A stretch of 64,000 bases of DNA from Adiantum capillus-veneris (taxonomy: Eukaryota; Streptophyta; Polypodiopsida; Polypodiales; Pteridaceae). Of this stretch, positions 31,474 to 41,227 are shown one piece after another. The translations under genes and the position numbers were made by a program. The DNA is taken from the NCBI GenBank assembly GCA_014529385.2, contig CM043962.1, positions 37,913,098 to 37,977,097 of the forward strand. Reading direction: 5' to 3'. The notes under the pieces were generated by a model. That model was not told the origin of the DNA and made no database searches. It was given only the letters and a program-made list of their open reading frames with translations. The first letter of the stretch is position 1. Each line of letters opens with the position of its first letter.

Positions 31474-32313
31474 CATCCAATTTACTGTCACGCAAAGTGT
31501 GCACCATCCATTTTGGCATACCTCTAGCCTGCTCATTTTCAGCCCTTTCCTCATCAAGTACATCACGTACATCTGCATCACTAATAGGCTGATATGTAAC
31601 ATTTTCAGAAACCCCCATAGGCTGTACATTTGCCTCATTGGAACTTACATTCGTATTTCCACTACTGAAAAGAGGCAACAAAGTGTCATAAATGTCCTGT
31701 GAGCTTACATTACTGTCTCTAGTACATGACAGCAAGGGCTGAACAGAATCTTCCACAAACACTACATTCCGTGAAACGAGAATATGTTTTGTTTGTGGAT
31801 GATACAACCTGTAACCTTTGCTTTCAGCACTATAATAAACAAAAATACATTTGACAGCCTTATCATACAATTTTCTGCGCTGCACTTGTGGCACCAAAGC
31901 ATATGCCAAACAACCAAAAACACGCATGTGCTCAATAGAAGGCTTTCTATCATGCCATGCTTCATATGGAGTAATAGACTGCAAAGCTTTTGTAGGACAC
32001 CTGTTAAGTACATAAGTGGCACACATAATGGCCTCAAGCCAAAAAGAATGCGGAAAAGCTTGAGTTTTGACCATACATCGTGCCATTTCCGTTAGTGACC
32101 TGTTTTTCCTCTCAGCAACACCATTTTGCCGAGGTGTATAAGGCAATGTACATTGGTGTTTTATTCCACGACTAGCCAGAAATGCATAAAATTCATGAGA
32201 CATATACTGCCCCCCTTGATCGGAACGGAGGGTGCCCATAGTACATTTCGGGACATTTTCAGCCATAGCCAGAAATTGTTTGAAGCACATAAAAACTTCG
32301 AACTTCGCTTCTA
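31474..32313 (-). pseudogene. Ty1/copia integrase fragment, same family as copia A
   Basis: An 840-bp minus-strand block closely matching 41466-42303 of copia A. It encodes the second part of the integrase core: MGTLRSDQGGQYMSHEF (second catalytic Asp), YTPRQNGVAERKNRSL (catalytic Glu) and the C-terminal region (PYEAWHDRKPS, VFGCLAYALVPQV). The frame is open throughout (286 codons including flanking sequence), unlike copia A, which carries stops here. Neither LTRs nor other domains are present. Ends are sharp, so it is an excised or captured fragment, not a decayed full element. Confidence 0.92.
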
Positions 32314-32390
32314 AGGTTTTGAATTGCCAAAGAATACACTAAGTAAACACATCAGTATAATTAGCATGGGACAATAACCAACAGAGTAGA

Positions 32391-33939
32391 ATGAACATTG
32401 ATAACTTTGACTTTGCACATGAAGGTGCTAATGATGATGCCCCCATGTTTATCAATTATCTTGTTACTAGGTTGCATCAAGCTATGGGCAACCCTACTTT
32501 GCAAGCCCAAGTTAACAACTTTGTGCTTTTGGGATTTTCCTTCCTCTCCAAGAGGAGAGAGAGCTTAGGAGGCCTCTTGATGAGACCCCCAAAAGAAGAC
32601 TCTCTCCCATACGAGAGGAGGAATTCAAAGAACAAGAAAGTAATGAATCCCTAAGTTCCTCTAAAGTTGTGGCTCCACGAAGACGGCGGTCTAGACCATT
32701 GCCAACTCCTCCCATGAGGAAACGGTCAACACACAACCTTTCTCGTCCTCACTCTGAAAGGGAAGAGAGTAAACAAGGAAGAAAAGGTCAAGACAGAGGT
32801 CACCCTCTTCTCCTTCTTCTTCACCTTCCTCCTCTCCCAACGAAAGCTATGGCTATTATCCTAGAGATACAAGAGGGGAGGACAACACATCATACCCTGC
32901 ATGGCAAAGATCACAAAAGCTCAAGAAGTTCAAAGAGGGAGGAAAGAGTATCTCTTTTCTCACCTATGAAGGCACCTTTGGTGCCACCAACAAAGTATTG
33001 GCCTTCATCCAACAATTTCATGCGGCCTTTGGAGACGAGGGCTTCACGGAGTCCTCCAAGCTACACCATGTAGCTATGCACTTCCAAAAATCGGCTCGTC
33101 AATGGTGGGCTAGCCTTTGTGGCAACATTGAAGCCCCAAAGACATGGAAACTCTACGAGTTTCCATCATCCATGAAGCAATTCCTTGCAAGCGATACAAA
33201 GGACAAAGTACTTATTGAATGGAGCAATTTGAAGCTTCTCTCACATGAGTCTATTCACAAATACATGGACAACTTTTGGGATTTACATCTCAAGGCTACT
33301 GTCTTCCAAAAGATAGACTTTACCAAGCAAAAGCAACAATTTTGTGCGAGATTACCTGAAGAAATGGCCGAGTATGTCAACTCCCAACGGCCTCGTTCTA
33401 TCACTGAAGTAATCCACCACACCATGGTTGCTTCTTACATCAATTTCCAACAAGGGTCTAGACGGAATGTCAAGCCCATGGAAAACAAAGACAAAAGTAA
33501 TGGAAAGGGAAAAACCAATGCCCAAAATTCTTCCCAAGGCAATTCAAATAACAATAACAACAAAAATCGATCCAAGGAGAAGGGAGTTTACAAAGGTAAA
33601 AACAAACTCTCTCATGAAGATCTTGAAGCTTTTCACAAGGACCATAAGAGTTTTAAGTGTGGGGAGCAAGAACATGGCTATCGTTCTTGCCCCAAGAGAA
33701 ATGCCCACAGTGAGACTCCTAGAGCTTCCACCATCGAAGCTTCAAAAGAGGATGCTCATTGCAAAGGATCACCTCTCTCCTATGCTTGGGGAAAGGTAAG
33801 GAAACATGATGCCTTCATCTTGTTTGACCCTCGCTCTACTCACAACTTCATATCAATAGAGTTGGCCACCAAGTTGGGCATTCAAGCTTTTGAGATGGGA
33901 GATATTGTAACTACTGATACAACTTTCAAGGGACAATAA
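32391..33939 (+). pseudogene. gag: Gag and protease of gypsy element 3
   Basis: Reading frames at 32391-32654 and 32998-33939 (313 codons) are joined through shifts. Gag motifs: FIQQFHAAFGDEGF, HFQKSARQWWASL, MKQFLASDTKD, LKLLSHESIHKYMDNFWDLH. A degenerate zinc knuckle reads CGEQEHGYRSC with one Cys missing. The protease reads AFILFDPRSTHNFISIELA: the usual D-S/T-G active site is D-P-R, so catalysis is lost. The frame ends at TAA 33937-33939, and the rest of the protease continues (LIGKLRLHVQIYID) with further stops. Confidence 0.87.
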
Positions 33940-34121
33940 GCATCCGTTACTCCCTTGATTGGGAAGTTGAGACTTCATGTCCAAATCTATATCGACAAAG
34001 AAGACTTTCTCATCTCTCCTCTCTAGCATGAGGACGCTATCCTAAAGGCACCATGGTTCAACCGCATGGTTGCCAACATTAAGTTCTCTGAAAGGAGAAT
34101 ATACTTCACCTATAGAAGAAA

Positions 34122-34442
34122 GAACATGTATATAGATGCTAATGAGTCTAGTCATACTATACCACTTGTAAATTCACCAGCTTTTGAGAAGTCAATGAAA
34201 AGCTCGATTTCTGCGTACATGATTTTTGTCAAAGAATCCACTAATGATGCTAATGATTTATCAAATGAAAATGATGCTAATGAGTATATAGAACATGTAT
34301 ATAGATGCTAATGAGTCTAGTCATACTATACCACTTGTAAATTCACCAGCTTTTGAGAATTCAATGAAAAGCTCGATTTCTACGTACATGATTTTTGTCA
34401 AAGAATCCACTAATGATGCTAATGATTTATCAAATGAAAATG
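34122..34442 (+). repeat. 169-bp tandem duplication in gypsy element 3
   Basis: GAACATGTATATAGATGC begins both copies (34122 and 34291), and about 150 bp match with only a few changes. The 169-bp period is not a multiple of three, so the duplication shifts the reading frame between protease and RT. Confidence 0.95.
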
Positions 34443-35214
34443 GTAGGAATCAAGAAGAGTTAGACTTGTCTACTTTATTCCAAGATGTTTTCATCGATGA
34501 TATCCCTATGTACTTACCTCCAAAACGAGGGGATGATGACCATCAAATTAAGCTCTTACCAGGAAGCTCACCGCCTAACAAGCCTCCTTATCGAGTTTCC
34601 CAAGCTCAACAAGAGGAGATCATGAGGCAAGTACAAGAATTGGTAGACAAAGGGATGGTGAGGCCTAGCTCCTCTCCCTTTTGTTTTCCAATCCTTATAG
34701 TGCAAAAGAAAGATGGTACATATCGTATTGTGTGGACTATCGAGCACTAAACCATATCACTATCAAAAATAGATTTCCCATGCCTTGGGTAGAAGATCTG
34801 TTTGACAAGCTACAAGGATCTACCTACTTCAGTAGGATTGACCTTAAAAGTGGTTATCATCAAATAAGGATAGTGGATGAAGATATCCTAAAGACTGCGT
34901 TTCGTACAACGTATGGTCTTTATGAATATCTAGTCATGCCTTTTGGCTTGACCAATGCACCAACCACATTCAACCGTTTGATGGAGAAAATATTTAGACC
35001 CTACCGCAAGTTCACTGGAGTGTTCTTTGATGATATCATCATCTACTCCAAGTCCTTGGAGGAACACAAGCAACATCTCCAAGTGATTTTTCAAGCATCG
35101 AGGGAGAACAAGATTTTTCTCAACCAAAAGAAAAGCGAAATTTTCCTTCACGAGATTCAATACTTAGGTCATATTATCTCTCAAGATGGTATCCGTATGG
35201 TGGGTCTAGCATAG
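34295..35214 (+). pseudogene. pol: Reverse transcriptase of gypsy element 3
   Basis: The RT entry reads MRQVQELVDKGMVRPSSSPF (34621-34680). After a frameshift near 34690 come [55 protein letters not shown], the catalytic FFDDIIIYS (both Asp present) and YLGHIISQDGI in the thumb, then stops at 35212. RNase H and integrase are absent. A catalytic palm is preserved but the chain is truncated. Confidence 0.92.
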
Positions 35215-36140
35215 TAGAATTGATGAGGGAAAGGTCCTTTCGGATTTCTTATGGTTCAATAATGGTAAAGCCATAGGCAAGTCTAAAAAGACCCCATTAT
35301 TAAGACCAAAGCTCCCAAGGTGTGCACCATATCCCACATAGTGGGCTCAAACAAAACCAATAATAGATTCCAGTCCCACTTACCCTAATATAATTAAAAT
35401 CAACCATTAATGGGCTACTTAAGGACCTCTCTTCTTAAGCAAGAAAAGAGAAACCAAATGCTCTAACCGATGTAATGAAAATGGCCTATGAACTTTGAGA
35501 ATAGCGGAATTAAGAGAATTAGAGTGAGTATTTTTGTGAGATTACTTTGAGAACATAGGGGGTAAACTTAATTAATCGTAGCAACATAAACATAGTACTT
35601 AATTAACTTGGCATGAACAATACTTTTGCAAGAGAGAGAGTATTAGAGAACATGACAATAGTTGAGGACCAGATTTACTTGGAGCCGGCGGTCCCCCCTC
35701 CAAAAGGTGTTTGTATTATAGATTCTCCCATCAAGAGAGACTTGATACAATACAATCTTTGTGTTCCTTGTGACCTAGGTGATGCAATGAAGATGGAAAG
35801 CTCCATGCATCACAAGTATAACATAAACTTTACGAAAAGCATTAACTATCCCAAGCCTTAGTCCCAAATCCTCAAACACCTTCCAAGGTAGGGAAGAGGA
35901 AGAAGGATCATTCATATGAGAAAGAAATAGTTACTCACTTATCATCACTCTTCTTGCTTAGCATAGCATAATAGTACAGTAATGAAGATGAAGAAGATGG
36001 CAAACTTAAGCATTAAAGCATGGCTCTTGGTTGGATTTTCATTCCATAGCCAAGAGTGATGGTGTAGGCTCTCCACTTCTCAACAAGCTTGGAGAAGGAG
36101 ATGGAGCTCTTGCACTTGGCACTCCACACAATGAGAGATC
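35215..36140 (+). other. Possible 3' end or LTR of element 3; short ORF
   Basis: A frame at 35613-35861 (82 codons) encodes no known domain. The 35310-35600 part is AT-rich and LTR-like (ATTAATCGTAGC, TTAAGCAAG), but no second copy exists to confirm it. Confidence 0.35.
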
Positions 36141-36181
36141 GTGTGTGTGTGTGTGTGTGTGGGGGGGGGGGGGGGAGAGTA

Positions 36182-36258
<77 letters not shown>

Positions 36259-36262
36259 TCGC
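36141..36262 (+). repeat. (GT)n, G-run and (CT)n microsatellites
   Basis: GT tract 36141-36161, a run of about 15 G to 36175, then CT tract 36185-36254 with a CT-rich tail. The G-run could form a quadruplex or cause assembly errors. Confidence 0.96.
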
Positions 36263-36839
36263 TCTCTCGTGCGGTTGTGCACAAAAAGGACACCCACACA
36301 CACATTGCAGATCTATACAAACATAGTGTAGATCTGCATACACACAACTTAACACAAGCACATATACACACTAAATTCAAAGAAATTCAGAATTTTTTGT
36401 ATTTAATTATTAATTTAGATATATTTATTAAAATGTGAACTATTTCAATGTTTTTTTGTTAATTAATTGTAATTGTTTTAAATGTCGATCTAAATTTGAA
36501 ATTTAAATTTAAATTTAGTATTTATGATTTTTTTATGTTTAAAATATAAGATTTTATTTTTATTTTGTTATCAACTTGCCTGAAGTTTAAAAATTGGATT
36601 TTAATCTAGGGTTTATTTAAATATAAGTGCTTGATTCATATTTTTAAATTTCATATAAATAGAAATTTAGAGCTTATATTTGTAGTTTATAGCAAGTTCA
36701 AATTTTAAGTTTAGGTTGATATTTAATTTTATGTTTTAGTTTTAGATTTTGCATTGTGTTAAATGCATTTATGTTTAAGTTTAGTTTAAGATTAACATTT
36801 CAGTTTGATTTAGGTTTTGAGTTCATTTGGTTGTTTTAG
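36263..36839. other. AT-rich flank before the satellite
   Basis: Short CA runs at 36293-36370, then strongly AT-rich sequence with TTTAAATTTAAATTTAG. No coding signal. Confidence 0.55.
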
Positions 36840-38430
36840 TCCACTTAGGGTTAGCCACTTAGAGTTTATGGTTTGGTCGCTTAGAGCTATCCACTCTAAA
36901 CAGTTCGCTTAAAACAAGCCGCTCTAATCAGTCCGCTTAAAGCAAGCCACTAGGAGTTGATCGTGTAAAGCCACTAAGAGTTGACAACTTTAAATCATCC
37001 TAGGGCCATGTTGGTTTGATCATTTTAGTCCGCTTAGGAGTAGCCGCTTCGTGTTAAGACTAATAGTTTGGCCACTAAGAGTCAACCGTATAAAGTCTCT
37101 TAGAGTTGCCCACTCTAAATCAACCTACGTTGGTGTGGTTGTGTTTGTCCGCATAGGGCTAGTCGCTTCGGGTTAGCGGTTGTTGGTTTGGTCACTTAAG
37201 GTTGGTTGTGTAAAGCCGCTTAGGATTGGTCACCCTAAATCGGCTTAGGGCTGCATTGGTTTGTTGGCCAATTCAGTTTGTCCCTTTGAGTTAGTGGCTT
37301 TTGGTTTGGCAGCTTAAGGTTGGTTGTGTAAGGCTGCTTAGAGTTGGCGGTCTAAATCGGCTTAGGGCCGCATTGGTTTGGCCATTTCAGTCTCCTTAGG
37401 GCTAGCCACTTGTGGCCGCTAGTTAGGAGTTGGCCATGTAAAGCTACTTAGGATTGGCCATTTAGGGCTGCATTGGTTTTGTCGTTTTAGTCAGCTTAAG
37501 GCTAGCTGCCTGGGTTAGCAGCTTTTGGTTTGGTCGCTTAAGGTTGGATGTGTAAAGCCACTTAGGGTAATTGGTTGGTCTAAACTGGCCTAGGGCCATA
37601 TTGGTTTGGCCATTTCAGTTCGCTTAGGGCTAGCCGCTTAGGGTTAGTGGCTTTTGGTTTGGCCGCTTAAGGTTGGCCGTGTAAAACCGCTTAGGATTGG
37701 TTGTCCTAAACCGACTTAGGGTCGCGTTGGTTTGGCCATTTTAGTCCGCTTAGGGCTAGCTACTTACGGTTAGTGGCTTTTGGTTTGGGACCTTAAGGTT
37801 GGCTCTGAAAAGCTGCTTAGAGTCTGCACTCTAAACCACCTGTTGGTTTGGTTGTTTCGGTCCACTTAGGGCCAACCGCTTAGGGTTAGAGGCTTTTTGG
37901 TTTGGCCGCTATCTAGGAGTTGGTCGTTTAAAGCCACTTACAATTACCCGTTCTATAACTGTTCTAAATTGGCTTAGAGCTGCATTGGTTTGGTCGTTGC
38001 AGTCTGCTTAGGGCTGGCCGCCTAGGGTTAGCGCCTTTTAGTTTGGCCGCTTAAGGTTTTTTGTGTAAAGCAGCATATGGTTGACACTCTAAACCGATTT
38101 AGGGCCACATTGGTTAGGTTGTTTTAGTCCACTTAGGGTTAAAGTCCACTTAGGGTTAACAAATTTTGGTTTGGCCGCTATGAGTTGGCTATGTGAAGCC
38201 GCTTAGGGTTGGTCGTTTAAAGCCGCTTAGGGTTGGCCATTTAAAGCCACTTAGGGTTGGCCGCTCTAAACCGGCTTAGGGCCGACTTGGTTTGGCAATT
38301 TAGTCTGCTTAGAGCTAGTCGAGTAGGGTTAGCAGCCTTTGGTTTGGTCACTAAGAGTTGGCCATGTAAATCCATTTAAGGTTGGCTACTCTAAACCGGA
38401 TTAGGGCTGCGTTGACTTGGTCATGTTAGT
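36840..38430 (+). repeat. Degenerate satellite array, unit about 125 bp, about 12 copies
   Basis: The phrase TTGGTTTGGCCATTTCAGTC (or variants) recurs at about 37010, 37130, 37257, 37370, 37471, 37600, 37728, 37845, 37986, 38110, 38288 and 38412, so the period is about 100-178 bp with a mean near 125. Within each unit are smaller repeats: CCGCTTAGGGCTAGCCGCTT, GGTTTGGCCGCTTAAGGTTGG and AAAGCCGCTTAGGGTTGG. Copies are diverged. Stops occur in all frames, so it is not coding. Confidence 0.92.
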
Positions 38431-38439
38431 TTGCTTGGG

Positions 38440-38779
38440 CAACCAATATGCAAAGACACAAGCAAAAACAACAAGATGACAAGTCATTTCTGGAGGTCAT
38501 TTGCGTTACGGATTGTCCTCTTGCCGTTTCTACTTGCCACTTTGCATATGGCTTGCTCAAACCATCAATAGGGAAGTGGGTAAGACGCATGCAAAGTGGC
38601 AAGCAAAAATGACAAAAGGGCAAGCCATTTTTAAAAGTCCGATTGCGTTTTTTCTCATGGAAATGCAAATGGACTTCAAAAACAACTTGCCGTTTGTGTT
38701 TTTTTGCTTTGCATACAACTTACTCAAACCATCAACATGGATAAGGACAAGCTATGTGCAAAGCATCAACAAGAAATGA
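38440..38779 (+). repeat. Repeat with CATGGAAATGCAAATGGAC motif, left of copia B
   Basis: Phrases such as TTTTTCTCATGGAAATGCAA, CTTCAAAAACAACTTGCC and TTTGCATAC recur here and again at 47145-47400, right of the copia B/A complex. The copia elements were inserted into an older tandem or duplicated repeat. Confidence 0.75.
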
Positions 38780-39004
38780 TGCTACCATATATGTGGTATA
38801 GATGTGTTTCAACACACTTAGGACTGCCAGGACATTTTTTCCCTCACTAGGCGGTTTCCCCCTCGTGCATTATATATACACCCATCATTCTAGGGCTATC
38901 TTATCTTTCCATTGTGTACTAAGCAATATACTCTCTGTTGTGTGCCTTGAGCTTCTTCATCTTCTCCAAGCTGTGTGTGCATCCCTGCAACCCTAATTGC
39001 AAGA
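38780..39004 (+). repeat. 5' LTR of copia B (LTR1)
   Basis: 225 bp, starting TGCTACCATATATGTGG, with TATATATACACCC as TATA-like element. It is followed by PBS TTGGTATCAGAGC (39005-39019), complementary to the 3' end of initiator tRNA-Met. Confidence 0.9.
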
Positions 39005-39067
39005 ATTGGTATCAGAGCAGGTTGTGTCTCCTCTCTCGGGCATAGTCGTCAGCACCCGCCTGCTCAA

Positions 39068-39294
39068 TGTTACCATATACATGTGGTAGTGATGTGTGTG
39101 AACACACTAGGACCGCCGGGGCATTTTTTCCCTCTTTAGGAGGATTTTCCCCCCGTGCATTGTATATACACCCATCACTCTAGGGCTATCTATCTTTCCA
39201 TTGAACACTAAGTAACACACTCTCTATTGTGTGCCTTGAGCCTCCTTCGTCTTCTCCAAGCTGTGTGCGTTTCTCTGCAACCCTAATTCCAACA
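39068..39294 (+). repeat. 5' LTR of copia A (LTR2)
   Basis: 227 bp from TGTTACC to CCAACA. GCATTGTATATACACCC is the TATA-like region. About 15-20% different from LTR1. Confidence 0.9.
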
Positions 39295-39656
39295 ATTGGT
39301 ATCAGAGTAGGTTGCGTCCTCCTGGGCTTAGTCGCCAGCTGCTCCAGTACACACCTGCTCACTTTCTTTGATTTCAGTGAGCTTTGGCGAGCACTCGCAG
39401 GTCGATAAATATTTCGGGCGAGTTCACAGAGCTCGGTCTGCTCAGATTTCTGATTTGGGCTCATTTCGACCTCCGTTTCCACTACAGGCAGTATTGCACA
39501 GGCTATTTCGTCATTTTGTGCAGAGTTTCTGTCAGTGCCATTTTTTGCATAACAGGTGCCTTACAATCTTCTATGGTTTGTGCTATATAGCATGTGTTGT
39601 TCCCGCTCCATTTCTCCTATTTTCGGGCAGTTTTCACATCAGGTGCAGCATTTACC

Positions 39657-41227
39657 ATGGCTGAAAACGACAACACAGATGTGTTCAAGATGTTTGCTGC
39701 TGAGGACAGGTTGGATGGGGACAATTACCTTATGTGGGCTTATATGATGCAACATGTTCTTGTGTCAAAGGGCGTCTGGAATATTGTGCAGGGCATTGAT
39801 GTACGTCCTGGTTCTGAGGATGTAGGCGATGTTGAGGATGTTGCAGGTCTTGCTCCAAGGATTGCTACTATTAGAGTTGTTTTGCCTACGGCAGAACAAG
39901 CTCGTTGGGATGTAAAGGATGCACAGGCTCATGCATTGATTGTGTTGTCTGTGAAGTGCACCATTGTTCCTCACATCCATTCAGCAAAATCTCCAAAACA
40001 GACTGGGATATTCTAGCAGGTCTTTATGCAAGCCGCAATGAGGCTAAAATTGCTTTGCTGCGTAAAGAGCTAGAGTTGAAGATTATGCATGAGGAAGATG
40101 ATATGGACACTTTCCTTGCTAGTGTCAAGGATATCAATGAGCAACTTATTTCTGCAGGTGAAGTCATTTCAGACAGTTCCCTGGTGAAGACTGTTCTTGA
40201 TGCCTTACCAGATTCTTACCAGACTTTTGCTAGCACTTGGAGACTGATGACCCAAGGAAATCCAGAAGTTGTCAAGTTTGATGCATTATGCACATTGCTG
40301 TTGCAAGAGTCACTTTCCAGAAAAAACAAGACTAGACAGCGTGCAGTTGAACAGGCTTTTATTGCTCCTCAAAGAAAGGGTGGTAACAGCAATGCAGCCA
40401 CTTCTTATGGTTCTGCTGCGAGTGGAAAAACTTCTGTTCCTAATGCTTCTGCTGGCAGCAGCACTTCATCTGGCAATTCTGGTGATAAGGGAAAAAAGAA
40501 GATGCGTTGCCATTATTGTAAAGCTAATGATCACTTGATCAAGTCGTGTCCTAAGTTGAACGCCAAAGAGGCTAAGAAGAAAGAGGGTGGTTCCAATGCA
40601 AATGCTGGTTCCACTACAAATGCAGCAATTGTTGAGTCTTCTGTGAAAGGAGACTGTGATGCTAATGTTGATGTAGAATGGGCTTTTAGTACAGAGTGCA
40701 CTTACAATCCTGCCGTCCATGATGCATGCTTTTCAGTTGCTACAGATTCACATGTGTGGTATTTCGATAGTGGTGCTACAAAGCACATTACCTCACATAG
40801 TGAATTGTTTACCTCTCTCGAGTCTGTCCCTCGTGGGAATTCAGTCACTTGTGCCAACAATGCCTCTTATCCGGTTCAGGGAGTTGGAAAGATTGTGCTT
40901 ACTACTGCAAATGGCAGTTCCTTCACACTTGTTAATGCACTTTATGTACCTGGGATCAAGAAGAATCTCTTGTCTGTATCCGCACTTGCTAGACTTGGAC
41001 TTGTAGTCAAATTTGTGGATGACAGATGTACAGTTCATGATCTCAGTTTTGGTGATGAAATTGTTGCATCTGGCCTTTTGTGTCGTGAGCTGTATAAGCT
41101 CACTTTGTATGACAAGTGTGGACAAAATTCTGCAAATGTTGTTGCAGATTCAAGGGCTATTTCAGATGCAAAACTTTGGCATGCACGTTTTGGTCATCTG
41201 AATTTTGCTGCGTTTGCAGAAATATGA
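39657..41227 (+). pseudogene. gag: Gag, zinc knuckle, protease and pre-integrase of copia A
   Basis: It starts MAENDNTDVFKMFAAEDRL at 39657 (UBN2/copia gag family: LDGDNYLMWAYMMQHVL). A frameshift near 39995-40010 joins it to 39905-41227 (LETHILDALPDSYQTFAST-type gag, then the zinc knuckle CHYCKANDHLIKSC at about 40507). Protease WYFDSGATKHIT has the canonical D-S-G-A. The pre-integrase region ends KLWHARFGHLNFAAFAE, where another frameshift (about 41215) moves into integrase. It binds RNA and forms particles; decay is light here. Confidence 0.9.

Larger units (their letters stand above)
32391..35214 (+). mobile_element. Ty3/gypsy element 3 (internal region, decayed)
   Basis: Gag, zinc knuckle, protease and RT remnants follow in gypsy order. 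RNase H and integrase are missing, and no LTR pair could be matched. The RT part is closely related to the scrap at 4225-4470. The whole element probably extends into the flanks, but its ends cannot be set from this sequence. Confidence 0.85.

Noticed and set aside
35613-35861. 82-codon ORF after gypsy element 3
   Set aside because: No domain, and it lies in probable LTR or flank sequence; not supported as a gene.
36840-38430. True interstitial telomere repeat
   Set aside because: TTAGGG-like pieces occur, but they are part of a 125-bp degenerate unit, not runs of TTTAGGG.
36840-38430. CRISPR array
   Set aside because: No constant repeat with unique spacers; units are diverged along their whole length and the setting is a plant genome.
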